64,000 nt of DNA, taken from assembly GCA_035652815.1 (NCBI GenBank), contig DASRDB010000003.1, forward strand, positions 558,001-622,000, given 5' to 3'. The translations under genes and the position numbers were made by a program. The notes beneath the pieces are model-generated. The model saw nothing but the letters and a program-made list of their open reading frames with translations. It did not search any database and was not told where the DNA came from. Within the stretch, counting starts at the first letter, position 1. Each line of letters opens with the position of its first letter. Below are positions 33,468 to 41,622 of this stretch, one piece after another. This DNA is from DASRDB01 sp035652815. Its GTDB lineage: Bacteria; Chloroflexota; Ktedonobacteria; Ktedonobacterales; Ktedonobacteraceae.

Positions 33468-34658
33468 ATGGCACAAATGGCAACTACAAGCAACACGCCG
33501 GAGAAACCCGGCAACCGCACTCCCCAGGCACGCAAGGGTATTTCCTCGAAACCAGGACTGCGCACGCGCTCCATTATCTATGGTGTCATCGCGGCAGCCA
33601 TCCTGACCGTCCTGATCGCCATTGGTTCGCGCGGCTTCCACTGGTTCGATGCCTCGCTGATTGGGTACGCCGTAGCCACTATTTTCGCGACGGCGGCTGT
33701 CACCTATAAATACACCTTCTGGCTCTCTCGTCCACCGACGCATCGCTACTGGTGGCGAAGCTGGCAGTTGTTTCTTTCATATCAAAACTTCAAGCGTTAT
33801 ACATTGCTCATCCCGAAGGCCATCGGCGACCTGTTCGCGCAGACCTTCATTCGCAGGCGTGGCTGGTATCGCTGGATCACGCACCAGTGCATCTTCTGGG
33901 GCGTCATCCTCTCCTGCCTCATCACCTTTCCGCTGACCTTCGGCTGGCTGCGCTTCACCCAGACACCCGGCGGGCAATACCAGATATGGGGTTTCGGTTT
34001 CCCATTTTTCTCGTTCCCGGCGGACTCCGTGTTTGCCTTTCTCATCTTTCACGGGTTGGACTTCACGGCGATACTCCTGCTCATCGGCGTGATCCTGGCC
34101 TTCCATCGCCGCTTTCATGACCTCGCGCTCATCGCGATACAGCGTTTCCGCTTCGACATCATGCCGCTCGCTCTGCTGGCAGCTATCGCCGTATCTGGGT
34201 TGGCCCTGACAGTTGATAGCACGTGGCTCGGCGGCGCATACTACTGGTACATCTCGCTGACCCACGAAGTCATAGTTGTCTTGTGGCTTATCTCGCTGCC
34301 CTTCGGCAAATTCTTCCACCTGATCGAACGTCCCGCGACGGTCGGCATCGAGTTGTACTGGCGCACAGGCGAGCAGACGCGCCTCCAGCACTGCGCCCGT
34401 TGTGGCGAAGCATACGCCCCCGTGCGCTTCATTCAAGATTTAAAAAAGACCCTGTACGACGTCGGCGAAAACTACACGCTGCGCAACACGCCAGTTCCCC
34501 AGGAAAGCGGGCAGCCTGAACGCCAGGAAAAAGACCCCCGGCTTCTCCAGGCAACCGGTCAGCTATGGTGGCAAGACCTCTGCCCAACCTGCAAGCGCGT
34601 CACGAGAGCGCAGGCCAACCTTGCCGCGCTTGGCCGCAACGGCAACCGCTTCCTGTAG
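33468..34658 (+). CDS. Cytochrome-b-like membrane subunit with C-terminal CxxC pairs
   Basis: 396 residues from ATG 33468 (AAAGGAA at 33453-33459). After a polar 35-residue N-terminus come about six membrane helices with several His, reminiscent of NarI/DsrM-type quinone-reacting cytochromes (THQCIFWGVILSCLITFPLT; LIFHGLDFTAILLLIGVILA; SLTHEVIVVLWLIS). The C-terminal domain has two CxxC motifs (CARCGEAY and CPTCKR), suggesting a zinc ribbon or rubredoxin-like site. First gene of an operon with a molybdoenzyme, so it probably carries electrons between quinone and the catalytic subunit. Its TAG stop is supplied by the left end of a family C repeat. Confidence 0.7.
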   Translation: MAQMATTSNTPEKPGNRTPQARKGISSKPGLRTRSIIYGVIAAAILTVLIAIGSRGFHWFDASLIGYAVATIFATAAVTYKYTFWLSRPPTHRYWWRSWQLFLSYQNFKRYTLLIPKAIGDLFAQTFIRRRGWYRWITHQCIFWGVILSCLITFPLTFGWLRFTQTPGGQYQIWGFGFPFFSFPADSVFAFLIFHGLDFTAILLLIGVILAFHRRFHDLALIAIQRFRFDIMPLALLAAIAVSGLALTVDSTWLGGAYYWYISLTHEVIVVLWLISLPFGKFFHLIERPATVGIELYWRTGEQTRLQHCARCGEAYAPVRFIQDLKKTLYDVGENYTLRNTPVPQESGQPERQEKDPRLLQATGQLWWQDLCPTCKRVTRAQANLAALGRNGNRFL

Positions 34659-34766
34659 GGGCGTGGGCTTGCCCCGCCCTCGTTCCCCACACGAAAGTCC
34701 ATCAGGAGCGGGGATAGAGAGATGAAATAGAAGGACGCGGGCGAGGCAGAGCCACACGCCCCTACA
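34654..34766. repeat. Family C inverted repeat, copy 1
   Basis: CTGTAGGGGCGTGGGCTTGC begins at 34654. The right end is an imperfect inverse ending CGCCCCTACA at 34766. It fills nearly the whole gap between the membrane gene and the molybdoenzyme gene, inside an operon. Copy 2 lies at 40030-40130. Confidence 0.88.
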
Positions 34767-34785
34767 AATGTAGAAGGAGCCAACG

Positions 34786-37080
34786 ATGAGTGTCGATAAA
34801 GGTATCTTCCGGCGCGGCAGAAACAACCAGCCGGAGACATTCGATTTTCATACCGGCGATACCCGTCCGGGACGCTGGCAATCAGATATCACCATAGACC
34901 GCTATGTGCCGACCCACTGCTGCTACTGTGGCGTGCAGTGCGGTATGTATCTCAAAGTTTCTGACGGCAAAGTCGTAGGCGTCGAGCCACGCGCCGACTT
35001 CCCGCTCAATCACGGCATGCTCTGTCCCAAAGGCGGCACCGCCTACCAGACCGTCAACCATCCAGATCGCCTGCTCTATCCCTTAATGCGCCGCAACGGC
35101 AAAGACAGCCCATTGGAGCGCGCAAGCTGGGACGAGGTGCTGGATACCATTGTGTCTCGCTTCCAGGCCATTCAGCGTGAGCATGGCAAGGACGCGGTTG
35201 CCATCTACAGCGGCTCCTCGATGACCAACGAGAAATGCTACATCATGGGCAAATTCGCCCGTGTTGCTCTCGGAACGCGCCACACCGACTATAACGGGCG
35301 TCTCTGCATGTCCTCGGCCACCGGAGCCAACGAACTCTCGCTCGGCATCGACCGCGCTGCCAACCCGGTCAGCGATATGCTGCATGCCGATTGCATCTTC
35401 GTCATTGGAGCCAACGTCGGCGAATGCTTCCCGATCATCACCAGCTATCTCTGGCAGGCCCGCGACCGGGGCTGCAAACTCATAGTTGCCGACCCACGCC
35501 AGACGCCCATTGCTCGCACCGCCGATATCTACCTGCCGCTCCGCTCCGGCACCGACTCCGCCCTGCTCAACGGCATGTTGCATGTCGTTATTAAAGAAGG
35601 GCTGATCGACGAGGACTTCATCCGCGAGCGCACCAACGGCTGGGAAGAGACAAAGGCCCTGGTCGAGCAATACCCGCCTGAGCGCGTGGCCAAAGTCTGC
35701 GGCCTGCGTCCCGAAATGATTATCGAGGCGGCCCGCATGTACGGCAACGCCAATGCCGCCCTGATCTATACAGCGCGTGGCCTGGAACACCAGAGCAAAG
35801 GCGTCGATAACGGCGTTGCGGCTGCCAACCTCGCCCTCGCTACTGGCAATTTCGGTCGTCCTGGCGCGGGCTATGGCACCCTCACCGGACAGGGCAACGG
35901 CCAGGGCGGGCGCGAAATGGGGCAGAAAGCCTCGCAGTTGCCCGTCACGCGCAACATCGAACACATGCCCGACCGCGAGTACGTCTGCTCCGTCTGGGGC
36001 ATCGACGAGAAAGACCTGCCGCATTCCGGCTATCCGGCCACGCTGATGATTCCGGCAATGCTGCGCAAAGAGATTCGGGCCTGCTACCTGGTCTGCTCGA
36101 ATCCGATGGTCTCGCTCCCCGACCAGCATACGGTTGAACGAGCCTTGCGCGGCCTCGACTTCTTCGTTGTGACAGACTTCTTCCTCTCAGAAACCGCCGA
36201 ACTGGCTGATATTGTCTTGCCTGGCACCGTCTGGGCCGAAGACGAAGGCACCGTCACCACGCTTGAAGGCCGCGTCGTCAAATACAACAAGGCCGTCGAA
36301 CCGCCCGGCGAGGCGCGCACTGACTGGCAAATTGTCTGTGAAATCGCCCGCCGCCTTGGCAAAGGGCAATACTTCCCCTACAAAACTCCACGCGACATCT
36401 TCGACGAGCTGCGCCTCTGCTCGAAGGGTGCAACCGCCGATTACTGGGGCATCACCTACGAGAAGATCGAGGCGCAAAACGGCGTCTTCTGGCCCTGTCC
36501 CAGCGAAGACCATCCCGGCACGCCGCGCCTCTACGAAGAGCGTTTCGCCTTCCCAGATGGCCGGGCGCGTTTCCATCCCATCGAATACATCCCACCCGCC
36601 GAGGAGCCGGACGCGGAATACCCGCTTGTCCTCACCACCGGGCGCGTCATCTATCACTATCTCTCAGGCAACCAGACCCGCCGCACGCCCTTCCTGAAAG
36701 AGATGGCCCCCTATCCCTGGGTGGAGATACACGAACGCACGGCGACAAAGCTGGGCATCGCCGATGGAGACTGGGTGACAGTCCGCACACGGCGCGGCGA
36801 AATGACCGCACCCGCCCTCGTTGTGCGCTCGATTCGCCCCGATACGATCTTCATCCCCTATCACTATGGACACGACGAGGCGGCGAATATTCTCACCAAC
36901 CCCGTCTTTGAGCCAAAGATGAAGATACCGGAATACAAAGTCTGCGCGGCCTCTGCTCAAAAAGCGGAAAAACTGCCGACCTGGGCGAAGGATATCGATA
37001 TCCAGATGATGCGCCAGGCCAGCCAGCGCCGCCACGAACTACCGATGTCCGATAGCGAACCCCGCCCGGTTCTGCATTAA
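34786..37080 (+). CDS. Molybdopterin oxidoreductase, nitrate reductase/formate dehydrogenase type
   Basis: 764 residues. The N-terminal [4Fe-4S] site is C46-x2-C49-x3-C-type within THCCYCGVQCGMYLKV (Cys 45-52) plus C80. The Mo ligand is probably C174 in YNGRLCMSSATGA, and the MGD-binding segments GANVGECFPIITSY and TGQGNGQGGREMGQKA are present. The C-terminal MopB domain starts near 600 (YPLVLTTGRVIYHYLSGNQT). The motifs sit between NasA/NarB and cytosolic FdhA, so the substrate (nitrate, formate or other) is uncertain. It has no Tat signal. AGAAGGAG precedes the ATG. The four partner genes imply a membrane-linked electron chain. Confidence 0.82.
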   Translation: MSVDKGIFRRGRNNQPETFDFHTGDTRPGRWQSDITIDRYVPTHCCYCGVQCGMYLKVSDGKVVGVEPRADFPLNHGMLCPKGGTAYQTVNHPDRLLYPLMRRNGKDSPLERASWDEVLDTIVSRFQAIQREHGKDAVAIYSGSSMTNEKCYIMGKFARVALGTRHTDYNGRLCMSSATGANELSLGIDRAANPVSDMLHADCIFVIGANVGECFPIITSYLWQARDRGCKLIVADPRQTPIARTADIYLPLRSGTDSALLNGMLHVVIKEGLIDEDFIRERTNGWEETKALVEQYPPERVAKVCGLRPEMIIEAARMYGNANAALIYTARGLEHQSKGVDNGVAAANLALATGNFGRPGAGYGTLTGQGNGQGGREMGQKASQLPVTRNIEHMPDREYVCSVWGIDEKDLPHSGYPATLMIPAMLRKEIRACYLVCSNPMVSLPDQHTVERALRGLDFFVVTDFFLSETAELADIVLPGTVWAEDEGTVTTLEGRVVKYNKAVEPPGEARTDWQIVCEIARRLGKGQYFPYKTPRDIFDELRLCSKGATADYWGITYEKIEAQNGVFWPCPSEDHPGTPRLYEERFAFPDGRARFHPIEYIPPAEEPDAEYPLVLTTGRVIYHYLSGNQTRRTPFLKEMAPYPWVEIHERTATKLGIADGDWVTVRTRRGEMTAPALVVRSIRPDTIFIPYHYGHDEAANILTNPVFEPKMKIPEYKVCAASAQKAEKLPTWAKDIDIQMMRQASQRRHELPMSDSEPRPVLH

Positions 37081-37100
37081 GCGAAGGGAGCAAGCAACGC

Positions 37101-37838
37101 ATGGTTGAAACAATCAAACGCATCTTTCTCGATCCTTCGCGCTGCATCGGCTGTCGTTCGTGCGTGGCGGCCTGCCGCGAATGCGACACGCACAAGGGCG
37201 AAAGCATGATCTACATCGACTACCTGGAGCGGCATAACACCGTCGCCTCATCGCCCAGCCTCTGCATGCATTGCGAAGACCCCCTTGCCCCTTGCGCCCA
37301 GGTCTGTCCGGCGCAGGCCATCCTGGTCAGTCCCGATGGCGTGGTGCAATCCGCAGACGAAACGCGCTGCATCTATTGCGAGAACTGCGGCTATGCCTGT
37401 CCCTTCGGCATCCCCAAGTTCAATATGGCTGGACACTATATGCAGAAGTGCAACCTCTGCTACGACCGCACCAGCCAGGGCAAAGGGCCGATGTGCGCGA
37501 CTGTGTGTCCCACGCAAGCCATTTTCTACGGCACCTACGAGGAATGGATAGCCGCGGGCCGAGGCAAGCAGGGAGCTAAGCCCGTCAATGTCTTCTACTT
37601 CGGTCAGCAGCGCGTCCGCACGCGCAACTACGTCATCATGACCGCCGAAGACGAAGCCCTCGACCTGTCTTCTCTAGCTGAGGAAGCCGATCTGGGCAAA
37701 TCCACGCCGCTACCCGAACCCATTACAGCCCGCAACGCCGAACCCTGGGTAGACGCGGAAACGGCAGGCATCCCGCAGCTCAACCCCCCGGCCCATCCCT
37801 GGACGCCCAGAACACCGGAACAGATACCATCGCACTGA
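37101..37838 (+). CDS. Four-cluster ferredoxin-type electron-transfer subunit
   Basis: 245 residues with Cys for four [4Fe-4S] clusters: CIGCRSCVAACREC (15-28), CMHC...CAQVCP, CIYCENCGYACP and CNLC...CATVCP. This is the FdhB/HycB/NrfC arrangement that wires a molybdoenzyme to a quinone-reactive subunit. The C-terminal 65 residues are Pro-rich and unrelated. GAAGGGAG precedes the ATG, 20 bases after the catalytic gene. Confidence 0.88.
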   Translation: MVETIKRIFLDPSRCIGCRSCVAACRECDTHKGESMIYIDYLERHNTVASSPSLCMHCEDPLAPCAQVCPAQAILVSPDGVVQSADETRCIYCENCGYACPFGIPKFNMAGHYMQKCNLCYDRTSQGKGPMCATVCPTQAIFYGTYEEWIAAGRGKQGAKPVNVFYFGQQRVRTRNYVIMTAEDEALDLSSLAEEADLGKSTPLPEPITARNAEPWVDAETAGIPQLNPPAHPWTPRTPEQIPSH

Positions 37839-37854
37839 TAGTAGGAGCCGCCTT

Positions 37855-38013
37855 ATGAACATTACCAAATACACCGAAAACGTTTCTGTAGGGACGCGAT
37901 TCATCGCGTCCTGCCTGCCATCTCGATTCAGCGTGTCGTTGGGGCGGCAGGACGCGATGAATCGCGTCCCTACAGAACCAATTCCCGTTATTGTATCAAT
38001 AAGGTTGTCTTAG
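37855..38013 (+). CDS. Small ORF built on a family B repeat pair
   Basis: ATG 37855 has GGAG at 37844-37847 and opens 52 codons, of which about 30 are the translated repeat (SVGTRFIASCLP, then QDAMNRVPTEP). A ribosome site without a recognisable product suggests a former short gene or an old start of the Rieske gene separated from it by repeat insertion. Expression is doubtful. Confidence 0.25.
   Translation: MNITKYTENVSVGTRFIASCLPSRFSVSLGRQDAMNRVPTEPIPVIVSIRLS
37886..37975. repeat. Family B inverted pair
   Basis: Perfect 30-base arms, CTGTAGGGACGCGATTCATC plus GCGTCCTGCC and the exact inverse, surround 30 bases. Each arm itself contains the 20-bp palindrome. It lies between the ferredoxin and Rieske genes inside the operon. 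Confidence 0.92.
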
Positions 38014-38027
38014 AGGAGACCAAAACC

Positions 38028-38591
38028 GTGCAAGAAGTTTCCGCCCATAACGAACAACCAGTGATGCCGGAGCCAACCAGGCATAATGGTAGTTCACCAG
38101 CGCCCGCCAATACACAGGAAGAGTGGCGCGAAGAGTTTCCCTATCCCTGGGATGAGGATGAGATTGTCACCCGGCGCGACACGCTGCGTTTCCTGCTTGG
38201 GGCATCGGGCGCGCTCTTCGCGGCAACGGGCGCACTGGCCATTCTCGGCTATCTGCCATCCGGCCCCAATGTGCAGTCCGTCGCTATCGCGCGAGAAGGG
38301 GAACTGGCCGAGAACCAGTGGAAAGTCTTCAATTTCCCCGACCAGTACTCGCAGGGCATCCTCATCAACCTGCCGGGGAAAGGGCTGGTGGCCTACAGCG
38401 ATGTCTGTACACACCTCTCCTGCGCCGTCATCTATCAGGGCAACGGCAAGCTGCACTGTCCCTGCCATGAAGGGCTGTTCGATGCCCGTACAGGAGACGT
38501 GCTGGCAGGCCCGCCGACTCGTCCCTTGCCTCAGATTCAGTTGGCTCGGCAAAACGGCATCATTTACGCTGTAAGGGAGATACCGCGATGA
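38028..38591 (+). CDS. Rieske [2Fe-2S] protein, Tat-exported
   Basis: 187 residues, GTG start 38028 behind GAGGAGA at 38013-38019. VTRRDTLRFLLGASG at 47-61 is a twin-arginine signal-anchor following a 45-residue cytoplasmic tail. The Rieske domain has CTHLSC (127-132) and CPCH (144-147), giving Fe ligands C127, H129, C144, H147 and the C132-C146 disulfide typical of high-potential Rieske proteins of bc-type complexes. Its place after a molybdoenzyme and ferredoxin points to a membrane-bound chain with quinol as electron source or sink. Confidence 0.88.
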   Translation: MQEVSAHNEQPVMPEPTRHNGSSPAPANTQEEWREEFPYPWDEDEIVTRRDTLRFLLGASGALFAATGALAILGYLPSGPNVQSVAIAREGELAENQWKVFNFPDQYSQGILINLPGKGLVAYSDVCTHLSCAVIYQGNGKLHCPCHEGLFDARTGDVLAGPPTRPLPQIQLARQNGIIYAVREIPR

Positions 38592-38935
38592 ATAGAGAAA
38601 TAGGACACGGCAAAGATTGGTATAAACGCGCCGCTACCCACCCGGTTGCCAATCCTGACGACCCGCCGGTACAACGACCGCCACTCGGGCCGCATGGCCC
38701 CATGCCTGGCCCCAACTACTACGGCCTGCCAGGACGCACAGCCATCGTGCAGGGTCAGGTCTTCCTGCTCGCCGTCATCGTCATCATCCAGCTCTGGCTG
38801 ATTACCGATGCGCTCTATGAACTGCTCTCGGGCCGCATAGATAAACTCTGGTGGCTTACTCTCATTAGCGGCATCGGCTTTGTCATCGGCCTGATTGTCG
38901 CCATCTGGCCCCGCAGGCGGATCGAGGAGCGTTAA
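38588..38935 (+). CDS. Small two-helix membrane protein of the redox operon
   Basis: 115 residues. A polar, Pro-rich N-terminus (about 1-50) precedes two membrane helices (IVQGQVFLLAVIVIIQLWLI and WWLTLISGIGFVIGLIVAIW), and the protein ends in a positively charged tail. It overlaps the Rieske stop by ATGA. DUF-type proteins of this shape anchor or stabilise redox complexes. No haem or metal ligands are evident. Confidence 0.65.
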   Translation: MNREIGHGKDWYKRAATHPVANPDDPPVQRPPLGPHGPMPGPNYYGLPGRTAIVQGQVFLLAVIVIIQLWLITDALYELLSGRIDKLWWLTLISGIGFVIGLIVAIWPRRRIEER

Positions 38936-39993
38936 AGCTGCCTGCGCATCCAGTCCGCCTGCTGCGGGCGATACTTATAAGGAATGTTATTACACACGTG
39001 GTTGCCATCCTCAAACAGCCAGAAATCCACCGGCCCACCTGCCTCAGCCGCCATCTGCTCGGCCTCCGACGCCGGGAAAATCCTGTCCAGTTTGCCCATA
39101 ATCACCAGCAACGGACAGCTAACTTGCGGCATGGCCTCCTGCAAATTGAAAGCCGCAAGCTTCTCTTTCGTCTCCCCCTCGTTCGCCGACTTTGTGCGAT
39201 AGACAAACGCTTCGCGGGTCAGCAACGGGTAGCGGTCGAAGTTCCTGGCAAGGTTGTACGCTCCGGCAAGGCTAATCGCTGCCTTCACCCGCTTCTCAAA
39301 GGCGGCAGCACGCGGTGCGAAATACCCACCCAGGCTCACGCCCATCAATCCAACCCGCGTGGCATCCACATCAGGCCGCGTCTCAAGATAATCGATGGCA
39401 TAGCGAATCGACACTTCATAATCAGGCCGCAGGGCAAATTCCCATTCCAACTCGCCCTGTCCCGGCCCATCAATCGCCAGCACCGCCATGCCGCGCCTCA
39501 ACATATCATCCCCATAGTTGTGCAATTCTTCCTTAACCGAGTCCAGGCCCGGCATCAGAATAACGACAGGCGGTTTAGCAACATGCCAGGGCTTCCGAAG
39601 AATGCCATACATTGTCGCCCCGCCCTCGTAAGGAATGGCAACGCGCTCACCTGGGAACTCAAAATAGGGCAGCCCGCGCTGGTACGTGTCTACCACCTTT
39701 TCGTGCGCGGCCCGTAGCTCGCCCGGATTCTGCACAAAGACAAACTTGCCAAAGTGATAGGCCATCGCCGCGTGAAAATAATGGTAGCCCGCCGACTCGT
39801 AGCACTTCTCCGCCTCCGCCTGCTCTCCCAGCCGAGCGTGCATATCCCCGCAGGCCGACCACTCGCGGCTCCAATCCTCCCACCGCTCAACCTGCTTCGT
39901 CACCCGCGCAAAGTCATTCGGATCAATCCCATTCGCCAGAAAGCGAGGTGCCCAATTATCAACCGCCACCTTCACCCGTTCTTCAACAGCCAT
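38932..39993 (-). CDS. Alpha/beta hydrolase with N-terminal helical domain (DHPON hydrolase-like)
   Basis: 353 residues. Residues 1-115 are helical. The hydrolase core begins at VVILMPGLDSVKEE; the nucleophile elbow is GLMGVSLGGYF, the acid MGKLDRIFP and the base EDGNHVCNN. The arrangement resembles 2,6-dihydroxypseudooxynicotine hydrolase and FrsA-type proteins, which cleave C-C or ester bonds. It converges on the redox operon with a 4-base overlap of stops and is followed upstream by a family C repeat. Confidence 0.82.
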   Translation of the reverse strand: MAVEERVKVAVDNWAPRFLANGIDPNDFARVTKQVERWEDWSREWSACGDMHARLGEQAEAEKCYESAGYHYFHAAMAYHFGKFVFVQNPGELRAAHEKVVDTYQRGLPYFEFPGERVAIPYEGGATMYGILRKPWHVAKPPVVILMPGLDSVKEELHNYGDDMLRRGMAVLAIDGPGQGELEWEFALRPDYEVSIRYAIDYLETRPDVDATRVGLMGVSLGGYFAPRAAAFEKRVKAAISLAGAYNLARNFDRYPLLTREAFVYRTKSANEGETKEKLAAFNLQEAMPQVSCPLLVIMGKLDRIFPASEAEQMAAEAGGPVDFWLFEDGNHVCNNIPYKYRPQQADWMRRQL

Positions 39994-40029
39994 ATAGCCG
40001 ATCCTTTCTATACATGCGTATGGATATTC

Positions 40030-40130
40030 TGTAGGGGCGTGGGCTTGCCCCGCCCTCTTTCCCCACGCAAAAATCCGTCCTGTAGAGGTGAAATCAAAGG
40101 AGGAGGGCGGGGCAAGCCCACGCCCCTACA
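40030..40130. repeat. Family C inverted repeat, copy 2
   Basis: Perfect 28-base arms (TGTAGGGGCGTGGGCTTGCC plus CCGCCCTC at 40030-40057, inverse at 40103-40130) around a 45-base centre. It lies between the hydrolase start and the livF stop. A fragment of the same type (CAAGGGTTGCCCCTACA) is at 50774-50790. Confidence 0.9.
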
Positions 40131-40162
40131 ACTAGCGCAAATCCACCCTCCCGGCCAGACAT

Positions 40163-40885
40163 TTAGACGCCGGAAAGCGTGCCGCCCAGGTAGAGGTGGG
40201 CAATCTGCGGATTGTTCAGGATTTCGTCATGCGTGCCTTCAAGGCGCACCCTGCCGCTCTCCATGACTACGCCTTTCGTTGACGCGCCCAGGCCGGTACG
40301 CACGTTTTGCTCAACCAGCAGGATAGTGCGCCCGGTCTCGTGCATCAGCTTGACCGTATCGAAGACCAGCCGCAGCGTCTTTGGATCAAGGCCCATCGAT
40401 GGCTCATCTAACAAGATCAGTTTGGGGTCAAGCATCAAGCAGCGCGCAAACTCAACCTGTCGCTGTTGCCCGCCCGATAAACTGCCTGCCCGCTCATTCG
40501 CCCTCTCTTTGACGATAGGAAATATCTCTTCGATCTCAGCCAGCCGCCTGTTAGCCAGCGCCTTGTCTTGCAGCAGGTAGCCACCGAGCCGGACGTTATC
40601 ACGCACCGTCATATCATTAAACAGGCTGTGATTCTGGGGAACCTGCACAATGCCGCGCATCAGCACCTGCCGGGGAGATAGGCCAGCAATAGACTTGCCC
40701 TCAAAAGTCATTTCTCCCTGACGCGGCTTGAGTAGGCCGCTAATCAAGCGCAATACAGTGGACTTGCCCGCGCCATTGGGGCCCACAATGCAGGTAATGG
40801 AATGCTCTTCGACAACCAGATCAAGGCCTTTTAGCACGTCGCCGCCATCATATCCAGCCACAATGTTTTGTAGTACCAGCACCAT
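40163..40885 (-). CDS. livF: Branched-chain amino acid-type ABC transporter ATPase LivF
   Basis: 240 residues. Walker A GPNGAGKST, signature LSGGQQRQ, Walker B LILLDEP and the switch His after it are intact. It has the short LivF length and the SITCIVGPNG start context. It energises uptake through the LivHM channel. Last gene of the transporter operon, 5 bases after livG. The C-terminus ends LYLGGTLSGV. Confidence 0.9.
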   Translation of the reverse strand: MVLVLQNIVAGYDGGDVLKGLDLVVEEHSITCIVGPNGAGKSTVLRLISGLLKPRQGEMTFEGKSIAGLSPRQVLMRGIVQVPQNHSLFNDMTVRDNVRLGGYLLQDKALANRRLAEIEEIFPIVKERANERAGSLSGGQQRQVEFARCLMLDPKLILLDEPSMGLDPKTLRLVFDTVKLMHETGRTILLVEQNVRTGLGASTKGVVMESGRVRLEGTHDEILNNPQIAHLYLGGTLSGV

Positions 40886-40890
40886 CTCTG

Positions 40891-41622
40891 TTAATCTCCT
40901 AAGTAAGCTTCCAGTACGGCGGGGTTCTTGCGCACCTCTTCCGGCGCACCCTCGGCGATCTTCGTGCCGCGATGCATCACCATCACCCTATCGCAGAGAT
41001 TCATCACGAACTCCATGTTATGTTCTACCACCAGGAAGGTAACTCCCCGCCGATTCAATTCTTTAATGCGGCCTGCCAGGTGCTGGATCATGGTGGGATT
41101 GATGCCGCCAGCTGGCTCGTCAAGCAGAATCACCTGTGGGTCTGCGATCAATACGAAAGCGAACTCAAGCAGCTTCTTCTGACCATAGGAGAGATTGGCG
41201 GCGGGCATATCCTTGAGACGAGCGATGCCCACGAACTCTAGCAGTTCCAGGGCGCGGCGGTGTTCGTGCGATGAACTCCAACGGCGTAGGAGACTTCTGA
41301 CACCCTGGCGCTGAGCCGCCACATGCATGTTTTCCAGGACAGTGAGGCGCGGAAAGATGCGCGTCAATTGGAATGTGCGCCCGAGGCCCAGGCGGAAAAC
41401 TTTATCGGGAGACGAGTTGGTGATAGTTCTACCGTTGAAGCGTACTTCTCCCGTATCGACACGCTCATAACCCGTCACTACGTTAAACAGCGTCGTCTTG
41501 CCAGAGCCATTTGGCCCGATCAGGCCAGTAATCGTTCCCTGCTCAACGGTGATGGAACAGGCTTCGAGAGCATGAATACCGCCAAAGGCTTTTGAGACGT
41601 TCTGTACTTCAAGTAAGCTCAT
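40891..41622 (-). CDS. livG: Branched-chain amino acid-type ABC transporter ATPase LivG
   Basis: 243 residues with Walker A GPNGSGKTT, signature LSYGQKKL and Walker B VILLDEP. The LivG-specific AGGINP follows Walker B, and the BCA_ABC C-terminal tail ENFAE-like (AEGAPEEVRKNPAVLEAYLG) is present. The start overlaps livM by ATGA. Pairs with LivF as a heterodimer. Confidence 0.9.
   Translation of the reverse strand: MSLLEVQNVSKAFGGIHALEACSITVEQGTITGLIGPNGSGKTTLFNVVTGYERVDTGEVRFNGRTITNSSPDKVFRLGLGRTFQLTRIFPRLTVLENMHVAAQRQGVRSLLRRWSSSHEHRRALELLEFVGIARLKDMPAANLSYGQKKLLEFAFVLIADPQVILLDEPAGGINPTMIQHLAGRIKELNRRGVTFLVVEHNMEFVMNLCDRVMVMHRGTKIAEGAPEEVRKNPAVLEAYLGD

Noticed and set aside
35083..36129. 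Long minus-strand frame opposite the molybdoenzyme gene
   Set aside because: A codon-bias shadow of a GC-rich gene; the plus-strand protein carries all family motifs.
37710..37904. Minus-strand frame starting with MNRVPTE
   Set aside because: It is the translation of a family B repeat plus the antisense of the ferredoxin gene.
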